Shown in pieces: positions 42,201-53,800 of a stretch of 64,000 nucleotides of DNA. Origin of the DNA: Tribonema minus (taxonomy: Eukaryota; Sar; Xanthophyceae; Tribonematales; Tribonemataceae); contig JAFCMP010000024.1 in assembly GCA_017506865.1 (NCBI GenBank), positions 620,001 through 684,000 of the forward strand, written 5' to 3'. The stretch's first letter is position 1; every line of letters begins with the position of its first letter. Below the pieces are notes generated by a model that did not search any database, was not told the origin of the DNA, and was given only the letters and a program-made list of their open reading frames with translations. The translations under genes were made by a program, and so were the position numbers.

Positions 42201-45200
42201 CTACACAACCAGCTACGTGTATGCCTTTGCCATCACCAATGTTGAAGCCTACGCATCATGAAATCGCAGCGCTGTCATGGCAATCTTCATGTCGAGAACT
42301 GCTCACCTTGCGCTCCAGCTTCTTGGTCTCTGCAGCCTGGGCATCTGCCTCTGACTGCTCGGCTGCCTCAGGTAACTCACAAGGAGCACCATTCGACTGC
42401 TTGCGTCCCGCACCCACCCCGCCCTCTTGAGGCGCAGCCTGAGGATCCGCCGCCGCTGCGCGCGCTGCCGCCACTGCAACATCCGCCTCAGCGTCCAGCG
42501 CTACGCCAAGCTGCTTGCGCTGACGGCGCTCCTTATTCGTCTCGCGCGGAGTAGCAGCAGCAGCGTCCACGTGGTCAGCAGCACGCGACCCCTGCTGTGC
42601 CGCCATCGCCGCCGCCACTTGCACTGCTGCTGCTCCTGCTGCTGCTGTCGTCATGCTGCTGCCTTCTGCGCGGCGCAGCGGAGCTGGCGTCGCCGCAGAA
42701 GCGAGGCGTCGCCACGCTCCTAAGTGAGGGTCTCCCGCTCCATCAGCGCTCAGCACGGTGCCAGCGGCATCGCGGCAATAAAGGGCGCCGCTGGTGCGCG
42801 GCACACGCGCGGCCCGCTGCTCCCGCCTGCGCTGCGCACGGTCCTCCTGCTTCTGCGCCGCAGCTGCCGCCGCCTGCTCCCTCCGCTGCTTCGCGGCTGC
42901 CGCGTCCGCGTTCTGCTGCTGCAGCTGCTGCGCAGCCGCTGGCGCACCGGCCGGGCCGCGCGCCGCAGGGCTGCCAGCAGCACTCGCCTCGCCCGTTACC
43001 GCGGACGACGTGAGCGGGTCGTGCGGGCTTCCAGATGCGCGCGTCTGAGGCTGCGCGCGAAGCGCGCGCACGGCCGGCGCGGCCTGGACGATGACTGCCG
43101 CCACGAGACCGGTCTTGGGGTCGTACAGGCGCCCCGCGCCGCGCGGCTGCGCCGCAAACGGATCGCTGCTGCTGATGGCGGCGCCCTTCTGCGAACCGTC
43201 TGCCGCTAGTCGCGGCACCGCATCGCCGCCGGGGCGGGCGAGCAGCGCGCGCACCTGCGGCTGCTGCTGCGGCGGTGGCGACGGGTGCCATCCGAGGGGC
43301 TGCGGCTCCGTCCTCTGTTGCGCGGGGTGCGCAGGCTTGGTGGCGGCATCGTTTGGCGCAACTGCCGCTGTGTGCTGCTGCGCATCGAGCGGCCTGCGCG
43401 GCTCCGCGCTGAAGCCGCTGCTGCGCAGCTGCGATGGCGCGCCAGGCTTTGACTGCACCGGCTGCTGTGGCTGCGCGATGGCAGCACGTCGCTCGAACTG
43501 CTGCTGCTGCTGCTGCAGGCGCTGCGCCTGCTGCTCCTGCTGCACCTGCTTCAGGCTCAAAGGCTCCGGCACGGCGGCAGGTGCCCTCCACGGCTGCGTC
43601 AGCGGCGATGGCGCCGCAGCCTGCTGCTGCAGCGCGCTGTGCGCGGGCGGCTGCAGCGGCGACGAAGACGCGCCCGCTGCAGCAGCGAGCTCCGCCGCCG
43701 GCTCCGTAACCACGCTGTAGGGGTCGGCAGCGACGCTTGTGGAGTACGACGCGCGCTGCGGCGCTGTCGCTGCGCACTGCTGCTGCTGCTGCTGCTGCTC
43801 GCGCTCCGCCCTGAGGCGCTCCAGCTCGTGGCGCGCGCGGAGCGCTGCCGCGGTGGCGACCTCGTCGCCGTCGCGCGCCGCCAGCGCCGCCTCGCGCTCC
43901 GCCGTGCGCTGCGCCTCTCCCGCGATGGCCTGTTCCAATGCAGCGCATCGGGAACGTGCTTAGGTGCAGTGGCTTCGCTGGCGACAGTTGCAGTGGCCCA
44001 TCTCAAGTTGTTGCCGGCGCAAGCAACGCAAGGCAGTTTGGTGACATGATTTCTGCGAGGAGGCAGCTGCATTGACCACTGTGGCATTATTGAAGACCGT
44101 CGTGTCATTGCTGGCCAGACTGCTGCTGGTGGTGCAACGGCGCGCTTTCATGTACTCGCAAGTCGTACGATCGGGCAGGCAAGCGGGAGGGCTGCGAAAC
44201 ACGCGATTGCCACAAAGAACAGACACCGAGTGACTCAAACAAAAAACTATGATGCTGCTGATAGCGGCAAGCAATCATGGACACGAAACCCGTCTACAAG
44301 CCCAGCTCATGAGTGTGTCACATTTGCATGCGAATGGTGTGATGTCCGGTCAGCGCATGCCAGGTTCTTCACCCAGGGTGTGGCAGTCAGCATTCAAATC
44401 AAGCAAGAAAAAATGCCAGCTTCTTCACCCAGGGTGTGGCAGTCAGCATTTCAATGCTGACAAAGATAAACCTTGTCTGAATAACAGCATGTAATCATTT
44501 TCAACATGCAAGTTCGACCTGCCGCAGAAAACACAAAACTTGAAGCTTTGAACTTGAGTGTACCTGTTCGCTGACAAACACGCTCGCACGCCTGATCTGA
44601 GGTGATGGCATGGAGTTCAACTGTGGCGATGTTGAAGTAGAATGGGGCGAGTCCCGCCTGCGCCAGCCAGAAGTAACAATGGTAAAGAATGTTGCATTGA
44701 GAATATGACGACAGCGCGTCACATATGTGTAGGGCACTTGAGTATGCTATCAGCAGCTGCTTGTCATACACCACCGCCTGATGAATAGCTACTTCAAAGC
44801 AGCATCTATATACGGGTTATGAAATGGCTTCAACAAGCAAGAATGAAACTATTGAGGTCTGATGGAATACCGGCACTTGGCAATATCGTTCGATGCTCAG
44901 GCGCTGAACAATTTCATAGTGCACACCTAAGAGTTCAAACAGAAAAGCATCGGAAGAGGTATCGCATGTCCTAAACCAGTGACCAGGCGCCAAAACATTG
45001 CTAAACAACACAATGCGAAGCAACGCCAACGCCTGATGGGTGATCGTACGTGCCGCGGCCAGGACTGCCGGTGCTCTCAGCCCGACTTTGGCACGCACAA
45101 TATGCATACAACCTCTAGCATCAGACTGCTCTCCCTGGGTTGCCATGTATTGCTCGTAAATTCCTGAGCACACTCAGTGTTTGTTCCTACGGGAGACATG

Positions 45201-46662
45201 AACGCAGTGCCGAAAGCAAGCAATTGTCGGATGATTGCCAACAAAGCTCCTGCGAACAGGCAGACAACTCTTGCCAACGGTGAGGCGCACATAGCCTGCG
45301 CTGGTGGCGGCTCTCTCTACGTCCTCTACGAAAAAACACTTAGAAATGTGGGTGAAGATGACACACCGCTCACCTCTGCGTAGCGGCGCCGCTGACCGTT
45401 TCGTCGATGGACAAGCGCCACCCCCCCTCGCGCCAGTTGCGGCTGGCATCAGCGCCGCCGCCGCCGCCGACAGCATTGAACCCCCTGACAGGGGGACGCG
45501 CGTCGGCATTCGAGCTGCTCCGCTCGCGCCAGCCGGGCCGTCCAGCCTCGTAACTGCCCTGCCTCGGCCTCTGAGCACTGCTGCCGAAATCAGCCGCCCC
45601 CTCGCCCGATGCGCGCCTCTCCACCGCGCGACGCGGCACGTCCGGCCAGCTGCGGCCGGAGCCAACGTAGTGCTGCTGCTCGCGGCCGTCCTGAGCGCTC
45701 CAACCGTCGCCTCCGCCGCGCTGCTGCCGCCAGTCGCCGCTGCCGCCGCCGCCGCTCCTGTCGGAAAAGCCCCTCGCAACGGGCGCGGAGCCCCTGGTCC
45801 AACGCTCACCGGGCGGTGACGTGCCTCCTGCTGTGGGTGCGGTGCTCTGCTGGGACGCTCGGCCCCACGCGGCGGGGGTGCGCGCAGACTCATCTGCAAC
45901 AGTTCCGCTGCCGCTGCTGCTGCTGCGTGCGGGCGCTGCAGCAGGAGCGATGGGCGGCGACAGTACAGCGGTGGCGGCTGTGTCGTACGTGTTACCAGGG
46001 CTGCTGCTGCTGCTGCTGCTGCCGACGGTGACGCCATTGGGCGGATGCTGAGCCTGGCTGTCACAGCCGGCCAGGCTGCCGCCAGCGCGCGCGCCGCTGC
46101 TGCCGCCAGGGCGCAGTTGCAAAGGCGGCGGGCGAGGTTCGTTCTCGCGACCAAGATCTGGAAACTCGCTGCTCTTCAGGGTGGCAATGCCAACGCTGCC
46201 ACCAGCTGGCGCCGCGTCGCCGCCGCTGCTCCACGGGGTCTTCGCCTTGGCGGATGCTGGCGCCAGCGACGGCGAGCCGCCGGCAGGCTGCTGTTGCGCA
46301 GACAAACTGTCCTTTGCAGCCCCCCAACTGGGAGTCCCTGTGCCCGCAGATGCACCGTCATCCTGTGCGCTGTTGGTGCCGCGCAGGGCGGCTGAAGATG
46401 TGGGCGCGGACGCCGCGGCCGGGCCGCTTGGAGCTTTGTTGCCCGTGAGGACGAGCAATCTGCCGCCGGCGCCGAAGCGGGTGGCCGCGCGGGGTGCATT
46501 GTTGACTGGAGCCTTGGTGAGAGCGTGAGCGTTCAAATTCTTGGATGCGAAGGTCTTGCGAGACACGGTCTGGCCCGAGAAAGGGGCTGGCTGGCTTTGC
46601 GCGGCATCGTTGCTAGTAGCACTCCCTCCCCCATTTTGGATACTGCTGTCCCTGCCATGCAT
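39285..46662 (-). CDS. Large low-complexity protein with BAT2/PRRC2/MOS1-like N-terminus
   Basis: Coding blocks on minus: 46662-45374, about 43932-42307, 41866-40553, 40004-39285; the last three are mutually in phase 0. Roughly 1,650 aa. The N-terminal block has ATRFGAGGRLLVLTGNKAP, TPSWGAAKD and IATLKSSEFPDLGREN, the pattern of the BAT2_N region of plant MODIFIER OF SNC1 and animal PRRC2, followed by an RG/SY-rich stretch. Middle blocks hold charged helices (AQRTAEREAALAARDGDEVA, LERLRAEREQ plus a Gln run; KRAALAAQRVERWTLQREAKR) within Ala/Gln/Pro filler. The C-terminus is basic (RKKAGRKPWWVRRDTKRD). MOS1/PRRC2 proteins act in RNA and transcription regulation; that role is inferred. The link between the first and second blocks does not keep phase, so a small exon is missing or a border is wrong. 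The ATG at 46662 could also be an acceptor-led exon start. Confidence 0.7.
44358..44457. repeat. Two-copy tandem repeat, about 52 bp
   Basis: GCCAGSTTCTTCACCCAGGG plus TGTGGCAGTCAGCATT occurs twice, almost unchanged, at 44358-44395 and 44413-44450, in an intron of the MOS1-like gene. Confidence 0.9.
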
Positions 46663-47838
46663 GAGACAGAAGTTGACGAGTCAGTCGCATCGAGGCCATA
46701 GACAGAGCGAGACTACCAAGCAGACATTACAAGGGCTGCCGGGCTTGATTATCGTGAAAGATCGAACTAACGGCAAATCCAGTTTTTTGATGAGAGACAC
46801 AGCGGAGGCCAGAGGTTCACTGAGGGAGGTCAAGCAAGCTTTCACCAGTTAAGCTCATTGGAATCTCTCCTGGGGTTTGCTCGAAGCTACGTCGCGTGCC
46901 ACAGGCTGGCGTTGCTTTGTTGCTGTTTGTTGGCGTCCTGAGGGGGGTTTCAATATCTATCTCTCCGATGACGCCCGCTCCTAGGCGTGGGTGGCAGCAA
47001 GCAGCGAATGAAGCAGGGAAACAGCTCAGAGCCATCTCACCTTTCGGTCGGCTTGCTGTTCATCCAGGTTGCGGATCAATCGTCGTGTGTGAATAGAGTT
47101 TTTGAAAAAAAATCTGCTGAGGGCTGCCGCGCCAGAGCCAACCTAGCGCACACACAGGTTGCGCGCGCGCCGTCCCAAGTGCTCCTGGCAAGCAGTGACG
47201 ATAAAACACATTGCGGAGCACATCTGAGGCTGCAGCAGGATTGAGGGCACTGCGTGCACAGCTTTGCAAACTTCACTCTCTCAGCTCAGTCAAGACCCAA
47301 TGGCGAAGTTCATGTTGCCAGCAGGTGCTGCTGCTGTTTGAGGGGAATCTGAAGGCGTGGAACCTGCTTTGACTGCTGCCAGACCTGTTGGTGCCGTGGA
47401 TGCAGCGGGCAGAGGGCAGAAAGCACCTGGCCGCGAAGGAGGTCTGCTGCAGCTTTCAAAAGTATTCCTAGGCGAGCCTGGGCAAGGTGAGCCTTGCACG
47501 CGCTCAACTCTGTCATTTTGCTGGCACGGCACCGCGCTTGCATGCAGCAGCAGTGCAGCAGCACAAGCAACAGCAGGACACAGCACCAAGCTGCCTCAGT
47601 CATGGCAAATGAGGAAGGGAACCCAAAGGAATGAAGGCGCAACACTGAGCAGCAGCAACACAGGCAGGAGCCCAGCTGCAATGCCCTGTCTATTCTGAAT
47701 CGAAGTCAGCTGTTGGTGTGCAGCACAGCACCCCTCACTTGACCCCTGACATGGCCTATTCCCCTAAGGTCTGCACACCTTACACAGCCGTTGCCGCCGC
47801 CGCCGCCGCCGCCACCCTGCCGCCAGACCGCCGCCGCG
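46663..47838. other. Divergent intergenic region between MOS1-like and CLEC16A-like genes
   Basis: No supported exon. A minus-strand open frame at 47290-47589 (with RPGAFCPLPAAS and AGNMNFAIGS) is possible 5' sequence of the MOS1-like gene, but it ends in a stop and has no clear donor. Confidence 0.35.
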
Positions 47839-50800
47839 ATGAAGCCGCTGGCGCGGCGGGGGCGTGCGCCGGCGTCGCCCCCAGTCCGCCCCCCCGTCAT
47901 GATCAACGGCCAGGCCAACACGCTCGCGCGCCTGCAGCGGCTGCACGAGGCGCTCATGGCGACGCTCGCGCAGCCGCAGACGGCGCGCGGCAGCGATGCA
48001 GAGCTCGTCGAGACGCTGCGCGCGATCGCGGAGTGCGTGGCGTACGGCGAGGCCGCGGGCGACGCGCAGTTCTTCGAGCTCTTCTGCGAGGTCGGGCTCA
48101 TGCAGACGTTCGTGGACATTGCGCAGGGCGCGGGGCACAGCCCCGCCGCCAAGACCCAGGTGCGCTTGCCCCCCTTCCCCCTGTCCTTGTTAGTGTGGGG
48201 TTTGGCTTGGCCGTGTGCGCGGTGCCTGTGTGTGCAAAGACGTGGCTCAGTGATTCTTCAGCACAAAACCTCCATATGTGAAGGGGGGTAAAGCATAGGC
48301 CATGTGTAGACATGACACCCTGCAAGGCGCAGGTGCAAGAGCCTGCTGATCAAACTCAGGTACGCATGCACCCCCTTCGCGTTCATTCGTTGATCGGTGG
48401 TTCGCTACACGGGCATTGCAGTGCCATTTCTCTTTAGTAAAGCATCTTCCAGTTCAACATGAACTCCAACTCTGGAGTGGTTGAGACAGTTCAGCTGCCA
48501 CGCTGCAGGTGCGCTGCACAGGACTGCCACCAGTGCCACTTGTGTGGCTGCAATTGGTACCCGGTAGTTCACTGCCGCGTCACGCGCTAAGCACAATAGG
48601 CATGCGGGGCTATCTTGACGGGCGAACCTGAAGCTCTCATGTGCAGGCGGCTTGTCTTTCGGAGTACTCACGGCAGTGCTCATCCATCTGGCACCTCCCC
48701 CCCCCGGGGCCTGCGCTGACAGTTACACCCCCCCCCCCCCCTCTCCCCCCTGGCAGGTCATCCAGAGCGTCGCGCTGCTCGTCCAGAACATCCGCTCCAC
48801 GACGTCGCTGTATCTGCTGCTCTCAAACAACCACATCAACCGCCTCATCTCGCCGGCCGCGGGCGCGGGCGCGCTGCCGCTCGACCACGAGGAGTTCCTG
48901 AGCCACTACGCGTCGTTCCTCAAGGCGCTGTCCGTGCGCCTCGGCCCCGCGACGGTGCAGTTCTTCCTCGACGCCGCCGCGGACGCGTTCCCGCTCTTCT
49001 GGCGCGCGCTGCCGCTGCTCAGCGCGCCCGACGCGCTCGTGCGCACGAGCGGCCTCAACATACTGCTGCACGTGTGCGGCGTCGACGACGCCGGCGTGCG
49101 CGCGTTCTGCGCCGCGCCCGCCAACTGCGGCGCGCTGCTGGCGCGCCTCGCCGCGCTGCTCGCCGCCGCACACGCCGCGCTCGCGGGGCGCGCGCGCGAC
49201 GCTGCGGCGGCGGCGGACGCTGCCGCAGCAGCAGCAGCGGGAGCGGCGGGGGCGGCGGCGGCGGCGCGCGAGGCGCTGCGCGGCGCCGCCGACGCGCTGC
49301 AGGACCTGCTGTACTACGTGGAGGATCTGGCGGCGCTGGGGGTGGAGCCGCTGGGTGCGCGGCTGGCGGAGGAGCTCGCGAGGGGGTTTGTGGGGGTGCT
49401 GCTGTGCGAGGGGCTGGCGCAGGTGAGGCCGTGGTGCACTTGAGCATGAGCATGGCAGCAGTTTGGTGTGACTGTGACGTGCCTGTCAAAGCGTGCAGCA
49501 GGGGGCATTAGGAGGGGGGGGGGGGGGGGGGGGGAGGCTGGCGCAGGTGAGCGAGCGGCGGCGTGCGCGTGCGGGGCAGCAGTCCAGTGGTGATGCTCAG
49601 CGCAGCAAAGCGACAGGTCCGGCGCGCGGGGGAGAGCGCGTCACGCAGCCGCGGCCGTCGTCGGTCAGGACGGCTGGGAGCTCTCACTCAGGGTTAGGGT
49701 TAGGATTAAGGGTAGGGTTAGGGTTAGTCCAGGACGTCCGCCGGCGCTTCGTCTTAGACCGCTTCGGACGCACGCCTACGCAGCGTGCAGCCACCCGAAC
49801 GCCGCCTCCGCGCCTGCTCAGCCCCCCCCCCCCCACCCCCAACCCCCCACCCCACACCAACCACACACACACACACACGCACTTCTGCAACTGCAAATGC
49901 CTGCTCAGCCCCCTCCCCACACACACACCGACACCGCACCTCTGCAACCGCAAACGCCTGCTCAGCAACCCCCCCCCCCCCCCGCCCCCCCAATTCCGCA
50001 TCTCTGCGACCGCATTTTGCGCTTGCACGCCAGGCCTGCGGCGCGTCGCCGGAGGAGGGCCCCCTCTTGGAGCGGCGCGTGATGCTGCCGGCGGGCGCGG
50101 AGGCGCAGGCGCGCGTGGCGCTGTATGCGCTGGCGGCGCTGTTCAGGGTGGTGGCGCACGCAGGGCTCGCGCGCGCGTGCGCGCGGGAGCTGCTGCTGGG
50201 CGGTGGCGGGCGGTACCGGCGCGCGCTGCTGAGCTGCATGCTGCTGGTGAGCCATGATTACGCTCGGTGCGGGGAAAGTCCGGTGCGCATGTACGCGTGC
50301 ATTGGGCATATGGATGGGCTTCAGCCGCGCGGTAATGTGCCGCGGGAGCTGCTGCTCGGCGGCGGCGGGCGCGGTACCGGCGCGCGCTGCTCAGCTGCAT
50401 GCTGCTGGTGAGCCGCGGCGGCGGCGGCGCCCCTGCGTGTGCCTGTATGCGTGTGTGCGTATAGTTCCCATGACTAGCCTGTCGACAGGCTGCACGCGTG
50501 CGCGTGCACGTGGGCGTGCGTGCATGCGGGCGTGCGTACGCTTTTTATCTTGCGAAAGCGCACACGCTGCGCCGTGGCCTCGCTCCTGCTGAGCACTGAC
50601 GGCTGCGCACGCGCGCTCGCCGGCACATGCCCCCGCGCAAGCGTTCAGCGGCAGTTCTGCTGCGGTGCGATCATGCTGCACGTGGTGCGTGGCACTGGGC
50701 GCTGCAGTGAGGCGCGCGCCGCTGAAGCTGAGCGCTGCTGAGCATGGCTCTCATTTTTGAGTATTATGTCTTAATTTTACTTGAATTTTTAGGTTTATGC

Positions 50801-53800
50801 TTTGTAACAATCATGATATAATATCAGAATATTTGTCTTTAGAACTATGATATGTACATGTTGCGCTCTGTCACTCACGCACGCCGCCGCGGGGTGCTCG
50901 CTAAGCGCGCGGGAGCGGTTACAATGGGAGGCGCGCCGCGCGCCGACGCTGAGCGCCACTCACTGAGCACTTATGATGCAAAGTGCATACCCTACAGAAA
51001 AGCTCTATTAAGAGCTCCTTTGCGCCCCTCGCACGCGGCAATATTTGTGCATCATGGGAGTTGCACGTACCGCCTTGTGCCAGCACGGCACCACTGAACT
51101 CTGTGCGCGCTGCCGCCGCCGCTGCCGCTGCTGCTGCTGCTGCCGCTTCTGCTGCTGCAGCGCGAGAGCGACCGCCTGCGGTTGGGCGCCATCACCGTGG
51201 TGCGCGCAGTGGCGTGCTGCAGGGGTATCGACGCCGCGACGCTAGAGGAGCTCGAGCTCTCCCCTAGAAGGTATGAGGAGCACTACACGCCAGCACGTCG
51301 AGGGTGTCAACGCATGTTGTCCTCACCAGATACTTCACGGCACGCAATTTTTGTATGGTACGTATGCAGGGCGGCAGCGCGGAGGTGCTGAAGCTGTCGG
51401 TTCAGAGGCGCTGAAAGGATTTGTACGAGGGGCTGCAGGCCTGTCGTCAAAACATACCTTTGCTGGAGAGAGGAAGGGTATGTATGTAGACTGGGACCAA
51501 CTGCATCGGTGATTTGCGTCGACCTTCCACGTCTCAGAGGCGCTGAAATGAGTCGCAGAGGGGCTGCAGGCGTGTCGTGGACACACGTGCGTGCGCTGAG
51601 GAGGGGGTGGGTATGTATGTTGGCTGCGTATCAGCAAGGACGTCGGTGATGAGCTTCTCGTCAAAGCCTTGACTGATTTACAAAGGGGGCGCTGGCTCAT
51701 GTGGCGCGCATCTCGAATCCCTCCACACAACCATGGTAACTACAAAGAAGTACATACTTTGAAGCAGGCGTGTGTCAATTGAAGTTTGCATTACATGCAG
51801 TGTGGCGCATCAGAGCCAAAACTGCAACATGCTGCAGTGCTTGCCGCATCATACCCCCTTCCGCCCCTGCCCCCGCCCCCCGCGCCCCCCCTCCCCCCCT
51901 CTGCCGCAATTTCAGATTCACCACGCCGCCAAATACACCAGTGCCCATGACGCCCCCTCCACCCACAAGGCTGAGCGCAGCAGCAGCTGCGCAGTCACCC
52001 TTGTTACACAATGGCGCCGCATTTTATGACAATAGTGCAGCAACATCCTTTGCTGATATCGACGACACCCTGCAAGAAAACGGCGCCGGTCCGGCGGCGG
52101 CAGCTGTGCACGGCGGCGGTGGCGGCACCGGCCCTCGCGTCAACGGCGCGATGCACCTTAACGGCAATGCCGTCAACGGCTCAAGCCACGCAGCGCAGCG
52201 CGTTCCGCAGGAGCACACTGACGGTGCGGACTTGGCGGCAGCAGCAGCCTCGCACCCGCAGCACAGCGGCGCTGACGCGGCGACAGCGGAAGCTGCCGCC
52301 GCCTTACTTGAAGAAGCGCCGCCAGCGCCGCCGCCGCCGCCGCTGGCCATCTCTGTACCGGAAGACGATGACCTCATGCCGCCGCCGCCGCTCGCGCCGC
52401 TCGAGTTCGCTGCCGCCGTCGCCGCTGCCAACGACAGCGAGGCCGACATGATGATGTTCACGGACGGCGGCGCGACGCCGCCGCTGTCGCCGCCGCCGCT
52501 GCCGGGCGCGGACGGCGCCGCGGACGACGCGACCGCGCCGCTGTCGCCGCCGCCGCCGGGCGGCAGCAGCAGCTTCGCAGCGGCGCTCGCGGACCAGCGG
52601 TGGGGCGACGAGGAGCCGCTCACCGCGGCCTCTGCCGTTGCCGCCGCTGCCGCCGACGCCGCAGCGGCGGAGGAGGACGCAGCGCGGCGGCGCTGGGGGG
52701 AGGAGCCGGCGCCGCCGCTGTGCGCCGCGAGCACGGGGCCGGAGGAGGTCGCCGCGGCGCTGCTGGGGGTGCTGGCGGATCAGCCGCCGAGGAGCAATGC
52801 TGCGGTGGTGGCAGCGGCAGCAGCGCTCAGGGATGTGGGCGCGGCGCGGCTGGGGGGTGACGGCGGCGGCGGCGGCAGCGGCGGCGGCGTGGAGGGCGGC
52901 GGGCTGGGGGCGCTCGTGCTGCAGGCGGCTGCGGCGGCGGCGGCGGTGCTGCTGGACGGCGTGGGGAGGTGGCCTGCGCGTGAGGTACGCTTTTGTTTGT
53001 GTGGGGGACACATGTTTGCACACATTTGTTGCACATGACTGGCGTGGTGACCTGCCTGTGAGTTACGCTTTTGTCTGTTTGGGGACACGTATTCAGACAT
53101 TCGTAGCGCATGAGTGGTGTTCATATTTAGACATCAAAAAGCATGGGTACATGGCGCGGCAGTGAGCTGAGGATACGCAATGCTGGTGTAGTGGTCGGCG
53201 ATGTTGCTCGGGGCATCGCGTCTTAGGGTTAGGGTTAGGGTTAGGGTTAGGGTTAGGGCAGAGCAGCGCTGCAAAGCGGCTCGATGGCGTCATTGTCGCA
53301 CTGCTCCTCGAGCACCGCGCATTCCAACGGCATACCGCAACATACCAATCAAGCAGTGCTCGGCACGGTCAGCCAACGTCAACAGTGTCATCATTCGACT
53401 TGTCTTTCTGGCGTACTGAGCTGACAAAGTACTCGTAGTGGTAGGGCAGGCGCAGCCACGAACTGGAGGCTCCTGCTTGAACGGTGGTGCCTTGAACTTC
53501 AACATTGCGCGACGCTCAGCTCGCAGTGACGTGCCAACAACCTCTTTCTCACAGCAGGAGCAACATCGCATGTCACCTACTGCTGCTACCATCAGCTGCA
53601 GCAGAGCTCAGCCGTAGCCGGACACAGCAGGTGCCTTGAAGTGTGACTCCCATTTCTGCTGGCTGGTGCTGCCATCTGCTTCACGCAGGTGTTGGATGCG
53701 CTGGAAACTGCGGTTGCGTGCGTGCAGCGGTGCGGTTCGCCGAGCACTGAGGTGAGGACACTTGGGTCTCTAGCGTACTTACCCTGCTACATATCGTAAC

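Noticed and set aside
53223-53264. True chromosome end marked by TTAGGG
   Set aside because: Only seven units, inside an intron, with genes continuing on both sides.
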